Assembly: GCF_000787815.1 (NCBI RefSeq)
Contig: NZ_BBPO01000012.1
Coordinates: forward strand, 7,668-68,228
Origin: Streptacidiphilus neutrinimicus
Lineage (GTDB): Bacteria; Actinomycetota; Actinomycetes; Streptomycetales; Streptomycetaceae
Direction of reading: 5' to 3'
DNA length: 60,561 nt
In this document: positions 25,752-34,479 of the stretch, in pieces
Layout: every line of letters starts with the position of its first letter
Position numbering within the stretch: position 1 is the first letter of the stretch
Translations under genes and position numbers: made by a program
The notes under the pieces: generated by a model
The model's database searches: none
Told to the model about the DNA's origin: nothing
The model's input: the letters and a program-made list of their open reading frames with translations, nothing else

Positions 25752-26504
25752 CTACTGCTGGTCGCCGGTGGTGCCGGAGACGACCGGGTGGATCTGGAGG
25801 GTGCAGGCGGTGGGCTGGACCGAGGCGATGCGGGTGGAGGTCTTGGTGCCGGGCGGGGTGACCAGGACGCTGTTGTAGGTCGGGCAGGAGGTGGCGTTGC
25901 CCTCGGGCACGTCGGTCCACTCGAGCAGCGCGGAGGCGCGGCCGTGCGCGGGGACGGTGATGGTGGACGGGCCGGTCGCGCCCTGGGACAGGCCGCCGGT
26001 GAAGCCGCGCAGGGTCCGGGTGGCCTGGACGGCCTGGTTCCCGCTGGAGTCGAGGCCGGCGACGCCGGGGTAGCCGTAGAGGGTGCAGGACGTGCCGCTG
26101 ACGTTGGTGAAGAGGAGGGGGACCTCCAGGTGCCCGGTGGCGGCGCCGCCCTGGCCGACGCCGACGGTGACCTGGGAACCGGTGCAGGCCGCCAGACCGC
26201 CGCCCGTCGAACCACCGGAACCGCCCGAGCCGCCCGAGCCGCCCGAGCCCCCGGTGCCGCCGGTGCCGCCGGTGGTGGAGCCGCCCGTGGTCCCGCCCGT
26301 GGCGGAGCCGGTCGTCCCGCCGGTTCCGGTGGCCTCGGTCGAACCCGTCGCGCCGGTGGAACCGTCCACGCCGGCGGATGCGGAGGCCCCGGACGACGCC
26401 GAGGTGGTCGGGCCGCCCGTGGTGCCGGTGGAGCCGCTGCAGGCGGAGAGCGTGAGACAGAGGGCCGAGGCCGCGAGTATGCCGAATGCGGAGAAGCGCG
26501 TCAT
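25752..26504 (-). CDS. DUF4232-like secreted lipoprotein with Gly/Ser-rich linker
   Basis: 250 residues: lipoprotein signal with lipobox LSAC (Cys22); a long Gly/Ser/Thr linker (about 25-105, GGSGGSGGSGG repeats); then a DUF4232-like beta domain (about 108-248) with LAACTGSQVTVGVGQGGAATGH, FTNVSGTSCTLYGYPGVA and ASALLEWTDV. The family is extracytoplasmic and its role is unknown. The best start is ATG 26504, though no good ribosome-binding site precedes it. It is convergent with the MFS gene and lies downstream of the ABC exporter genes. Confidence 0.82.
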   Translation of the reverse strand: MTRFSAFGILAASALCLTLSACSGSTGTTGGPTTSASSGASASAGVDGSTGATGSTEATGTGGTTGSATGGTTGGSTTGGTGGTGGSGGSGGSGGSGGSTGGGLAACTGSQVTVGVGQGGAATGHLEVPLLFTNVSGTSCTLYGYPGVAGLDSSGNQAVQATRTLRGFTGGLSQGATGPSTITVPAHGRASALLEWTDVPEGNATSCPTYNSVLVTPPGTKTSTRIASVQPTACTLQIHPVVSGTTGDQQ

Positions 26505-26580
26505 GCCGGGAGGGACGGCACCCGTCCCGCCCCGGGTTGCGGGTCCCGCGTCACAGCCGCGTCCCGGCCGCGCCACCGAA

Positions 26581-26640
26581 CCGTCCCGCGAACCGGTCCG
26601 CGAACCGGTCAATGCACCGCTCCGCGAACCGTCCCGCGCG
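26581..26640. repeat. 12-bp tandem array, five imperfect units
   Basis: Five consecutive 12-mers of the form CCGNTCCGCGAA, with unit three (CCGGTCAATGCA) most diverged. They lie between the lipoprotein start and the permease stop. Period and phase are clear; function is unknown. Confidence 0.7.
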
Positions 26641-26656
26641 TGCCCCCGGGCACGCC

Positions 26657-27553
26657 TCACGACAGCACCCGGCGCCGGAAGTTGCGCAGGCCGACGCTGA
26701 GGAAGAGCACCAGGAAGCCGATCAGCACCGGGTAGACGACCACGAGCGGCATGTGGGCCGCGTCGGTGAGGCCGGCACGCATGCCCTCGGCGATGTAGAT
26801 GAGCGGGTTGACCAGGACCAGCACCTGCAACCAGTGGAAGCCGTCGACGCTCACCGCGCCCAGGCGGGTCCACTGGTAGTACGTCCCGCCCAGGAAGACC
26901 AGGGGCAGCACCACGAAGCCGAACATCAGGCCGATGTTGCGCGGCTCGAAGGTGGTCCCGAGCACCAGCCCGAGCGAGGTCATCGCCACGCACGCCAGCG
27001 GGATCAGGGTGACCACGATCCACCAGTGCACGGTCAGGTGCGCGTGCACGCCCGGCGCGTGGACGACCGCGGCGATCGGGAAGACGATCAGCGCCGAGAT
27101 CAGCGCCTGCGTCGCGCCCGACAGGACGCGGGCGACCGCGACGAGCCAGATCGGGCACGGCGCCTGAACCCGGTCCTCGATCTCGCGGGTGTAGCCGAAC
27201 TCCTGCGAGAGCTGGATGGCCACCGACTGGATGCCCTGGAACATGATCGAGATCGCCACCACGCCCGGCACCAGCACGGTGGCGAAGTCCGACTCCCCCG
27301 CGCGGCCGCCCGCTCCGCCGACGCCCTGGCCGATGGTGGGGAAGACGTAGAGGAAGACGAAGACCAGCAGCAGCGGCTGCATGAGCGTGCGGCCGACGAA
27401 CTCCCAGAAGTTCTTGCGCAGCACGGTCAGGTCACGCCTGATCAGCGCCCGCAGCGCGGCGCGGCTCGCGGCGGCGCTCGAACGCGGGGGCCGGATCACC
27501 GCGACGGAGGGGCCGTCGCCCGCGCTGGTCACCGGAAAGGTCTCGGTCGTCAT
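26657..27553 (-). CDS. ABC-2 type exporter permease
   Basis: 298-residue membrane half of an ABC-2 exporter. It has a cytosolic N-terminus (about 1-50), six hydrophobic segments, and the family features FWEFVGRTLMQPLLLVFVFLYVFP, FGYTREIEDRVQAPCPIWLVAVAR, LVLGTTFEPRNIGLMFGFVVLPLVFLGG and VNPLIYIAEGMRAGL. It resembles the daunorubicin-resistance (DrrB-like) group, which exports drugs or lipids. Its ATG overlaps the stop of the ATPase gene (TGATG), so the pair is translationally coupled. Confidence 0.9.
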   Translation of the reverse strand: MTTETFPVTSAGDGPSVAVIRPPRSSAAASRAALRALIRRDLTVLRKNFWEFVGRTLMQPLLLVFVFLYVFPTIGQGVGGAGGRAGESDFATVLVPGVVAISIMFQGIQSVAIQLSQEFGYTREIEDRVQAPCPIWLVAVARVLSGATQALISALIVFPIAAVVHAPGVHAHLTVHWWIVVTLIPLACVAMTSLGLVLGTTFEPRNIGLMFGFVVLPLVFLGGTYYQWTRLGAVSVDGFHWLQVLVLVNPLIYIAEGMRAGLTDAAHMPLVVVYPVLIGFLVLFLSVGLRNFRRRVLS

Positions 27554-28599
27554 CAGTCCCGCAGCTCCTTGCCCGTGAGTCGGATGAAGACGGTCTCCAG
27601 AGTCGTCTCGGCCACGGACAGGTCCGCGACGTCGAAGCCGCCGGACTCGGCGGCCTCCAGCACCCGCGGCAGCAGCCGGTCACCGCCGTTGACCTGCAGC
27701 TCCACCCTGCCGTCGGCGACCCGGGTGCGCACCACGCCCGGGACGGTGCGCGCGAGCAGCTCCGCCAGTGCGTCACCGGGCCCGTCGGCCGCGGCCGACG
27801 GGCCCGACGCGGTCCCGGGACCGGCGCCCGCGGCGGGCTCCGGACCTGCTCCGGCCAGCTGGACCGTCACCTGCGCGTCGGCCTCGACGCCGCGCTTGAG
27901 CGCCGCCGGGGTGTCCAGCGCCAGGATCCGGCCGTGGTCGATGATGGCGACCCGGTCGCAGAGGCGGTCCGCCTCCTCCATGTTGTGGGTGGTGAGCAGG
28001 ATCGTCTGCCGCTCGGCCACCAGTTCGGCCAGCACCTCCCACAGCGCGAGCCGGCTCTGCGGGTCGAGGCCGGCCGTCGGCTCGTCGAGGAAGAGCACGG
28101 CGGGCCGGTGCAGGATCGCCCTGGCCACCATGAGCCGCTGGGCCATCCCGCCGGAGAGCACGAACACGGGGTCGTCCGCGTGGCCGCTGAGACGGAAGCG
28201 CGCGAGCAACTCGTCCGCGGCGTCCCGGGCGCGGCGCGAGGTCATCCCGAACAGCAGGCCGTGGAAGTAGAGGTTCTCCCGCACGGTCAGCGACCGGTCC
28301 AGAGTGTTCTGCTGCGTCACCACCGCGATCAGCTGCTTGACCAGCGTCGAACGGGCGACGATGTCGATCCCGCCGATCAGCGCCCGGCCGCCGGTCGGGA
28401 CGACGCGGGTGGTGAGCATGCCGACTGTGGTGGTCTTGCCCGCGCCGTTCGGCCCGAGCAGCCCGAAGAGCTCGCCCCGGCCCACCGCCAGGTCCAGCCC
28501 GTCCACGGCGGGGACGGACGAGCGCGGGTAGACCTTGGTCAACCCTTCCGTCCAGATCACGGTCTCGTTCGCGGTCTCGCGGCGCTGCGATGCGGTCAT
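27553..28599 (-). CDS. ABC exporter ATPase (DrrA-like)
   Basis: 348 residues. Walker A GPNGAGKTT at 49-57; Q-loop VVTQQNTLD; signature VLSGGMAQRL; Walker B LFLDEPTAGLD; H-loop LLTTHNMEEADRL. The C-terminal extension after residue 235 has an Ala/Gly-rich insert and ends ETTLETVFIRLTGKELRD, as in DrrA-type ATPases. It powers the permease encoded by the overlapping downstream gene. Start ATG 28599. No resistance target is indicated by the neighbours. Confidence 0.92.
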   Translation of the reverse strand: MTASQRRETANETVIWTEGLTKVYPRSSVPAVDGLDLAVGRGELFGLLGPNGAGKTTTVGMLTTRVVPTGGRALIGGIDIVARSTLVKQLIAVVTQQNTLDRSLTVRENLYFHGLLFGMTSRRARDAADELLARFRLSGHADDPVFVLSGGMAQRLMVARAILHRPAVLFLDEPTAGLDPQSRLALWEVLAELVAERQTILLTTHNMEEADRLCDRVAIIDHGRILALDTPAALKRGVEADAQVTVQLAGAGPEPAAGAGPGTASGPSAAADGPGDALAELLARTVPGVVRTRVADGRVELQVNGGDRLLPRVLEAAESGGFDVADLSVAETTLETVFIRLTGKELRD

Positions 28600-28683
28600 G
28601 CCCTCACGTCCCGTGCGGAAGCGCGCCCTCGTCCTCCAGGATGCTCCCTCCGCTCCCGCGCGGCACGACCGCGGGAAGGGGAA

Positions 28684-28712
28684 GGCGGCCCACCCGTGAG
28701 GGGTGGGCCGCC
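28684..28712. terminator. Terminator hairpin after the SPW gene
   Basis: Perfect 12-bp stem GGCGGCCCACCC / GGGTGGGCCGCC with loop GTGAG, placed between the SPW stop and the ABC ATPase start on the same strand. Confidence 0.75.
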
Positions 28713-28766
28713 GAGCTGGAGCCGCAAGGCCGCACCGCAGCCGCACGGCCGTGGGCCGGCTGTCCG

Positions 28767-29228
28767 CTATCTGCCTGCGCCCGGAGGACGGGCGGTCTGG
28801 CGCACCACGCCCATCATGGCGGCGAGCCCGAGCAGGCAGCACACGGCACCGATGAGCACGTTGTTCCAGATGATCCCCCGCGTCGCCGTGTGGCCCACGG
28901 TCACCACCCACGGCGAGATGATCATCCAGACGCCGATCACGGCGACCACGCCGCTCATCCGGTACATCCGCTCCGGTGCGAGGGCCAGCGCCATGCCGAT
29001 CACCGCCAGGGCGATGCCCACCAGCAGGTTGTTGGTCCGAAGCTCGGGGTTGCTGAAGTTGAAGTGCACCACCCAGGGCGAGATCGCCGTGTAGAGGCCG
29101 GTGAGCAGCACCAGGCCGTCCAGTGCGGTCACGCCGCGCGCCGACTCGATGCGCGCGTAGCGTTCGCGCATCTCGGCGATGTCCGGGTGTTCCGCCATAT
29201 CCGCATGACGGTGGAAGAGATCAGCCAC
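28767..29228 (-). CDS. SPW-repeat membrane protein
   Basis: 153 residues with four hydrophobic segments and two SPW repeats (YTAISPWVVHF and MIISPWVVTVGH), the PF03779 hallmark. A short charged N-terminus (MAEHPDIAEMRERYARIE) precedes the membrane part. The function of the family is unknown. The start is GTG 29228 with a weak GAAGAAGG upstream; ATG 29198 is an alternative. Confidence 0.88.
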   Translation of the reverse strand: MADLFHRHADMAEHPDIAEMRERYARIESARGVTALDGLVLLTGLYTAISPWVVHFNFSNPELRTNNLLVGIALAVIGMALALAPERMYRMSGVVAVIGVWMIISPWVVTVGHTATRGIIWNNVLIGAVCCLLGLAAMMGVVRQTARPPGAGR

Positions 29229-29257
29229 GGTTTTCGCCTTCTTCGAAGACTCGCAGC

Positions 29258-29282
29258 GGACTCCGGGAGGGACCCGGAGTCC
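29258..29282. terminator. Hairpin between the PPOX and SPW genes
   Basis: Perfect 10-bp stem GGACTCCGGG / CCCGGAGTCC with loop AGGGA, followed on the plus strand by a T-rich run. It is downstream of the PPOX gene and 30 bp before the SPW start on the minus strand, so it may end the first and shield the second. Confidence 0.65.
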
Positions 29283-29349
29283 CTTATGTTCCTTTTATCC
29301 TGCTTCCATCGCCCCGCCAAGGTCAACGCCCCGGTCGACCGGATTCGGC

Positions 29350-29874
29350 TCAGTCCGCGAAGCGCCAGCGCGTCGCGCCGTAGGGCTCCACGGTCGCGAC
29401 GCCGAAGACCGTGAGGACCCGCATCCGGTACAGATGCCACGGCGGCGGGCCGGCGCTGGGCGCGTTGAACGGCGCGGTGAACCCCTCCCCCTCGACCTCG
29501 GCGGGCCACCCCGCCCCTGCGTAGACGGCCGCGAGCCGCTCCAGGGTCTCCGCGTCGGTCACCCGCGCGGCCTCGCCCTCGGCCACGACGTCGATCCCCT
29601 CCAGCCGCACCGACAACGTGCACATCGGGTTGCCGGCCAGGTTGCGCGCCTTGCGCGCGGCGGGGCCGCTGGTGAAGTACAGGCCCCCGTCGCGCCAGAC
29701 CGCGCCGACGCCCGCCGCGCTCGGCCGCCCGTCCGAACGCACCGTGCCCAGGAAGGACGTCACCGCCGGGCTCGGCATGGCGCCGGCGAGCGCCGCCTCC
29801 GCCCTGCTCCACGCCAGCGGCGGATTGCCGTAACGGTCGAGGTTGGCCACCTCGACGGGTTCCCTGCCGGACAT
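29350..29874 (-). CDS. Pyridoxamine-phosphate-oxidase-fold (PPOX) flavin/F420 protein
   Basis: 174 residues with the split-barrel flavin-binding fold: TSFLGTVRSDGRPSAAGVGAVWRDGGLYFTSG (residues about 40-72), ARKARNLAGNPMCTLSVRLEGIDVVAEGEAARV, and a C-terminal YRMRVLTVFGVATVEPYGATRWRF. Typical of actinobacterial PPOX proteins that bind FMN or F420; substrate unknown. Start ATG 29874. It is the last gene before the biosynthetic cluster. Confidence 0.85.
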   Translation of the reverse strand: MSGREPVEVANLDRYGNPPLAWSRAEAALAGAMPSPAVTSFLGTVRSDGRPSAAGVGAVWRDGGLYFTSGPAARKARNLAGNPMCTLSVRLEGIDVVAEGEAARVTDAETLERLAAVYAGAGWPAEVEGEGFTAPFNAPSAGPPPWHLYRMRVLTVFGVATVEPYGATRWRFAD

Positions 29875-30064
29875 CGTCGATCACCTCTCCGGAGACGTGG
29901 CGGCCCCTGACGACGGACCGCGCCGAGTCGTCCCCCACACTCTCACCCGCCCCCGCGCCGGGGCCCGGAGGCGGTCCCCGGGCGGCCCCGGCGCGTCCCG
30001 ACATCACCCGCCCGGCCCTGCGCCGACGCGGGCGTCGGCCGTACGCGGCGACCGCGCCTCGCGA

Positions 30065-30095
30065 GGGCGGCCCACCCGGCGGGGGTGAACCGCCC
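30065..30095. terminator. Terminator-like hairpin downstream of mbtH
   Basis: Stem GGGCGG-CC-CACCC / GGGGTG-AA-CCGCCC with small internal mismatch, 48 bp beyond the mbtH stop on the minus strand. Confidence 0.6.
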
Positions 30096-30142
30096 TACCG
30101 GGACCGGCCCTTGTGCCCGCGCGTTCCGCGGAGGACGCCCGG

Positions 30143-30355
30143 TCAGGCCGGCTCGGAGGCGAGCATGCGCTGCCGCAGGCTGAGCGGGCGCATGTCCGTC
30201 CAGACCTGGTCGATGTGGTCCAGGCAGGACTGACGGGGGCCCTTGGTGCCCTCCGCGTGCCAGCCCGCGGGCAGCTCGCGATCGGCGCGCCAGATGGAGT
30301 ACTGCTCCTCGTCGTTGTGGACGACGAGGTACTCGGGTTCCTGAACGGTGGTCAT
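30143..30355 (-). CDS. MbtH-family NRPS adenylation partner
   Basis: 70-residue MbtH-like protein that binds A domains and activates or stabilises them. It has NDEEQYSIWRADRELPAGW and CLDHIDQVWTDMRPLSLR, the invariant Trp-containing family signature. The ATG 30355 follows GGAGGAGC. It is transcribed divergently from the NRPS operon across about 250 bp that should hold both promoters. It probably serves the A domains of the two large synthetases and perhaps the free A protein. Confidence 0.95.
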   Translation of the reverse strand: MTTVQEPEYLVVHNDEEQYSIWRADRELPAGWHAEGTKGPRQSCLDHIDQVWTDMRPLSLRQRMLASEPA

Positions 30356-30604
30356 GCGCTGGGCTCCTCCTCGGTCGGGTCGATGAACGGTCGCCGCGGC
30401 GACGGGGCCCAGCGTGCCCGGGGACGGGCGGGCGCGGACAGGGGCGAACACGCGGTCGGCGTCGCGGTCGTGACTGCCGGTTCTTCTCTGTCGCCGCGGT
30501 GCGCGACGACGGCAGGGTGCTTGAAGGCCGGATCCGGCCGCGGCGGACCGGGCGGACCGGCTGCCCCGACCCTCACCGCACCCACCCATGGAAGGAGTCC
30601 CGCC

Positions 30605-32971
30605 ATGCCGTCGGACGACCCCGAGAACGTGCTGCTGCCCGGTGGGAGGTGGCGGCTGTGGGAGCACTTCGCGCTGCGCGGCCCCGGCTTCCCCGCCGAG
30701 GGCGTGCTGCGGATGGCCCCGGCCGGACTGGCCGAGGCCGCCGACAAGTTCGGCCCCGGGGACGCCCTGACCGGCCCCGAATGGGACGAGTTCAGCAAGG
30801 CCGTCGACGAGGCCGCGGTCGAGACGGCCCGCCGCCTGCAGACCATCGCCGCCACGCCGCGCTTCCGCGCCGCCGTGGCCTGGCAGAACCCGGCCGTGCT
30901 GCGCACCGGCATCGCGCCTTTCCTGAACTGGACCCCCACCGCGGCGAGCCGCACCAGCATGCCGCGTCAGCGCGAGGAGCTGGTCGCCCACTACTGGCAG
31001 CGCTTCTGCGTCAAGAACGACACCATCGGCTTCTTCGGCCCCGTCGGCTGGGGCCGTTGGGACCTCGCCACCCGTGGGGTCGAGGTCGCGCCCGGTGCGC
31101 CCGGCCAGGGATTCCTGGCGGCCTCCCGTGTGTACTTCGCCAGTTGGGGCATCGACGCGCTGGCGAAGTCGCTCGGCGAGGACCCGGAGCTGATGGCCTG
31201 GATGCCGCCCTACCGGATCTCCTTCGTGCGCGTCGTCGACAGCACGGTCCGGGTGCCGGGCCGGCCGCCGCAGCAGATCCAGCCGCTGGACCGGTCGGTG
31301 CTGGAGCTCTGCGACGGCACCCGAAGCGCAGCCGTGATCGCCGAGTCGCTGGGCGAGAGCCCGGACGCGGTGCTCGACGCGGTGCGCCGGCTGGCGCGCA
31401 AGCGCTGGGTGCGCTGGCAGGTGGACGTCCCCGCGAGCACCTACCCGGAGCAGGCGCTGCGCGCCGTGCTGGAGCGGGTCGGCGACGCCGGTCCGCGCGA
31501 GCGGGCGCTGGCCAAGCTGGACGTGCTGGAGCGCGGCCGGGACGCGGTGCAGGCCGCCGGCCTGGACGCGGACGCGCTGACCGCCGCCGTGGCCGCGCTG
31601 GAGACGGACTTCGCGGAGCTGACCGCGACCGCGGCGCAGCGCGCCAAGGGCGAGCGCACCGCGCCCTGCCGCAGCCTGGTCTACAGCGACTCGCGGCGCG
31701 CGGCGACGGCGACGCTGGGCACCGCCCTGCTGGACGAACTCGCCCCGCTGGAGCTGTGCCTGACGGCGGCCCGGTGGATGACCAACCGCTTCGCCGAGGC
31801 GATGGAGGGCCACCTGCGCGAGGCCTGGCAGCGACTGCGGGCCTGGCAGCGGCTGCGCGAGCCGAACGGTCGGCAGAGCGTCGACCTCGGCGCCCTCTGG
31901 CTGGAGTGCCTGCCCTCGCCGCACCCGATGTCCAAGACCGAGATCACCGCGATCCAGACGGAGCTGCGCGCCAAGTGGGCCCGCATCCTGGACATTCCGG
32001 CCGGTGTCCGCCGGGTGCGGCTGAGCTCGGCGGAGTTGGCCGGCCGGGTGGCGGAGGAGTTCGGCGAGGCGGGCGCCGGCTGGTCGCTGGCCCGCTACTT
32101 CAGTCCGGACCTGCTCCTGCTGGCCGAGAACGCCGACGCGGTCGCGCGCGGCGACTTCGAGCTGGTGCTCGGTGAGATGCACTGCGCCCTCAACACCATG
32201 GGCGCCTCCCTCTTCGTCCACCAGCACCCGGACCGCGAGGAGCTGCTCGCGGAGACCTCGCGGGACTTCGCGGGCCCGCGCCTGCTGCCGATGCTGGCCA
32301 AGGAGCTGCCGATCAAGTGGTCGGCACGCAGCCGTCCGTCGCTGGACCGGCCCGAGGACCACGTGGTGGCGCTGATCGACCAGACCGGCGACCCCTACCG
32401 GCCGCGCACGGTGCTCAGCGCCGACGTGGAGGTCGTCGAGGGCGAGAACGGCCGCCTCGAGGTCCTGCTTCCGGACGGCGCCCGCTACCCGCTGCTGGAC
32501 GCGTACGCCAACACCCTCACCCAGAAGGTGATGGACCGGTTCACGATCCACCCGGAGGGCGACCACACGCCCCGGATCACCGTCGACAAGGTCGTGGTCG
32601 CCCGCGAGACCTGGCAGGTCCCCGTCGCCGAGCTGGCCTTCGCGGAGGAGAAGACCGAGTCCGGCCGCTTCGTCAAGGCCCGGCACTGGCAGCGCGAGCG
32701 CGAACTGCCGCGCTTCGTCTTCGTGGTCTCCCCGGCCGAGCCGCGCCCCTTCTACGTCGACTTCGACAGCCCCGTCTACCTCACCATCCTGGCGAAGGCG
32801 GCACGCCGGCTGGCCCGCAAGGACCCGGACGCCCGGCTGAAGATCAGCGAGATGCTGCCCACGCCGGAGCAGGCGTGGCTGACCGACGACGAGGGCAACG
32901 CCTACACCAGCGAGCTGCGCTTCGTGGCGGTGGACCAGACGGCCCCGGGCGTCCGGAACGGGGTGTCGTGA
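30605..32971 (+). CDS. LanB-like tRNA-dependent glutamylation-domain protein 1 (no elimination domain)
   Basis: 788 residues, all accounted for by one lantibiotic-dehydratase N-terminal type domain (PF04738). Near residues 133-148 it has RFCVKNDTIGFFGPVGWGR, the counterpart of the TPFGLFAGVGLGR segment of LanB enzymes. Late in the domain are RHWQRERELPRFVFVVS and FYVDFDSPVYLTIL (about 716), also LanB-like. Classical LanB proteins are ~1000 residues with a C-terminal elimination domain; that domain (SpaB_C/ThioPEP type) is absent. The size resembles 'small LanB' proteins, some of which (PEARLs) ligate aminoacyl-tRNA amino acids to peptides. Start ATG 30605 behind GGAAGGAG. First gene of the operon; TGATG coupling to the A protein suggests joint work on a carrier-bound substrate. 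The reaction is inferred. Confidence 0.82.
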   Translation: MPSDDPENVLLPGGRWRLWEHFALRGPGFPAEGVLRMAPAGLAEAADKFGPGDALTGPEWDEFSKAVDEAAVETARRLQTIAATPRFRAAVAWQNPAVLRTGIAPFLNWTPTAASRTSMPRQREELVAHYWQRFCVKNDTIGFFGPVGWGRWDLATRGVEVAPGAPGQGFLAASRVYFASWGIDALAKSLGEDPELMAWMPPYRISFVRVVDSTVRVPGRPPQQIQPLDRSVLELCDGTRSAAVIAESLGESPDAVLDAVRRLARKRWVRWQVDVPASTYPEQALRAVLERVGDAGPRERALAKLDVLERGRDAVQAAGLDADALTAAVAALETDFAELTATAAQRAKGERTAPCRSLVYSDSRRAATATLGTALLDELAPLELCLTAARWMTNRFAEAMEGHLREAWQRLRAWQRLREPNGRQSVDLGALWLECLPSPHPMSKTEITAIQTELRAKWARILDIPAGVRRVRLSSAELAGRVAEEFGEAGAGWSLARYFSPDLLLLAENADAVARGDFELVLGEMHCALNTMGASLFVHQHPDREELLAETSRDFAGPRLLPMLAKELPIKWSARSRPSLDRPEDHVVALIDQTGDPYRPRTVLSADVEVVEGENGRLEVLLPDGARYPLLDAYANTLTQKVMDRFTIHPEGDHTPRITVDKVVVARETWQVPVAELAFAEEKTESGRFVKARHWQRERELPRFVFVVSPAEPRPFYVDFDSPVYLTILAKAARRLARKDPDARLKISEMLPTPEQAWLTDDEGNAYTSELRFVAVDQTAPGVRNGVS

Positions 32972-34479
32972 TGCGCACCTTCGTGGACGAGATCGCGGCG
33001 CACGCCGGCGCGGACCCGGGCCGGGTGGCGCTGACCACCGAGGCCGGGGAGACGACCTACGGCGAGCTCGCCGAGCGGATCGACGCCGCCGCGCGCCTGC
33101 TGCGCGCGGCGGGCGCCGGGCCGGAGCGGGTCTGCGCGGTGGCCGTGCGCCGCGGACCGGACGCGGTGGTGGCCATGGCCGCCGTGCTGCGCGCCGGGGC
33201 GGCGTTCCTCGCGCTCGACGTCGAACAGCCGCCCGCGCGGCTGGCCGCGCTGGTGCGCAGCGGCGGCGCGGACCTGCTGCTCGCGGCCGAGCCGGACCTG
33301 GTCGCCCGGCTGGAGCTGCCGATCGACGGTCCGACGGTCCTGCTGGGCGCCGAGCCGCCGGGGGGCGGCGCCGGCGCCCGGCAGGCCGGTCCGACGGAGC
33401 CCTGCGGGCTGGCGTACGTCAGCCACACCTCCGGGACCACCGGCGAGCCGAGCGCGGTGCTGATCGAACACCGCGGCCTGGACAACTACCTCCGGTTCGT
33501 GGTCCACGACTACGGGCTGGGCCCGGACACCGTGGCCCTCCAGGTCGCGCCGCTCGGCTACGACGCCTCCATCCGCGACACGTTCGCGCCGCTGCTGGCC
33601 GGGGGCCGACTCGTGCTGCTGCCGCGCGGGGACGTGCTGCGGCCGGAGTCCTTCGGCGCGGCGGTGCGGCGGCACGACGTCAACACGCTGCTGAGCGTGA
33701 CCCCGTCGTTCCTCTCCCACCTCACCGGACGCCCGGACGGCGCCGAACTCCTGGACGGCGTCGAGCTGGTGGTCTCCAGCGGGGAGTCGCTGCGCCCGTA
33801 CCTGACGGCCGGAGGACGGGCCTCGGTGCGCGGCCGTCTGGTCAACCAGTACGGGCCGACCGAGTGCACGATGACCTCCACCCGGTACCCGGTGCCGGCC
33901 GAGCCGGCGACGGACGCCGACATCGTCGGCGCGCCGATCGACGGCGTCGTGGTGCGGCTGCTGGACGAGTCGCTGACGCCGGTCCCGGACGGCGGGACGG
34001 GCGAGGTGTTCATCGGCGGCGCGGGCGTCGCCCGCGGCTACCGCGACCGTCCCGGCCGCACCGCCGACCGTTTCGTGCCGGACCCGCTGGGCCCGCCCGG
34101 GGCGCGGTTGTACCGGACCGGCGATCTGGCCCGGCGCGGCCCCGAGGGGCTGTCCTACCTGGGACGCGTCGACCGGCAGATCAAGATCCGCGGCTACCGG
34201 GTGGACCCGGCCGAGATCGAGGGCGCGCTGCTGACCCACGACGCCGTCACGGGGGCGGTCGTCATCTCCGACACCGACACGCAGGGCCGAGTCTTCCTGG
34301 TGGCGCACGTCACGGGCGAGTTGGGTGAAACGTCCGATCCGGCGCTGCGGCTGCACCTCGCACGCACGCTGCCGCCGCACCTGATGCCGCGCCGCTTCGT
34401 GCGGCTGACCGCGCTGCCCACCACGCGTGGCGGCAAGACCGACCGCACCGCGCTCGCGCAGGCGGGAGCGACCAGATGA
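32971..34479 (+). CDS. Stand-alone NRPS adenylation protein
   Basis: 502-residue acyl-AMP-forming enzyme without a carrier domain. Core motifs: TSGTTGEPS (A3; the usual Lys is Ser), APLGYDASIRDTF (A4), NQYGPTECT (A5), GYRDRPGRTADRF/YRTGDLARR (A6-A7), GRVDRQIKIRGYRVDPAEIE (A8), and GGKTDR (A10, catalytic Lys). Aligning to GrsA gives specificity residues D-A-R-S-V-S-Q-M-T, which I cannot assign to a known amino acid. Asp235 is kept, which implies an alpha-amino substrate. It overlaps LanB-1 by one base (TGATG) and the PLP gene by four (ATGA). It probably loads the free carrier protein encoded two genes later. Confidence 0.9.
   Translation: MRTFVDEIAAHAGADPGRVALTTEAGETTYGELAERIDAAARLLRAAGAGPERVCAVAVRRGPDAVVAMAAVLRAGAAFLALDVEQPPARLAALVRSGGADLLLAAEPDLVARLELPIDGPTVLLGAEPPGGGAGARQAGPTEPCGLAYVSHTSGTTGEPSAVLIEHRGLDNYLRFVVHDYGLGPDTVALQVAPLGYDASIRDTFAPLLAGGRLVLLPRGDVLRPESFGAAVRRHDVNTLLSVTPSFLSHLTGRPDGAELLDGVELVVSSGESLRPYLTAGGRASVRGRLVNQYGPTECTMTSTRYPVPAEPATDADIVGAPIDGVVVRLLDESLTPVPDGGTGEVFIGGAGVARGYRDRPGRTADRFVPDPLGPPGARLYRTGDLARRGPEGLSYLGRVDRQIKIRGYRVDPAEIEGALLTHDAVTGAVVISDTDTQGRVFLVAHVTGELGETSDPALRLHLARTLPPHLMPRRFVRLTALPTTRGGKTDRTALAQAGATR

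Noticed and set aside
30356-30604. Possible precursor peptide for the LanB-like proteins in the mbtH-LanB1 gap
   Set aside because: I looked on both strands for a short gene with a ribosome-binding site and a Ser/Thr/Cys-rich end and found none; the gap reads as a divergent promoter region.
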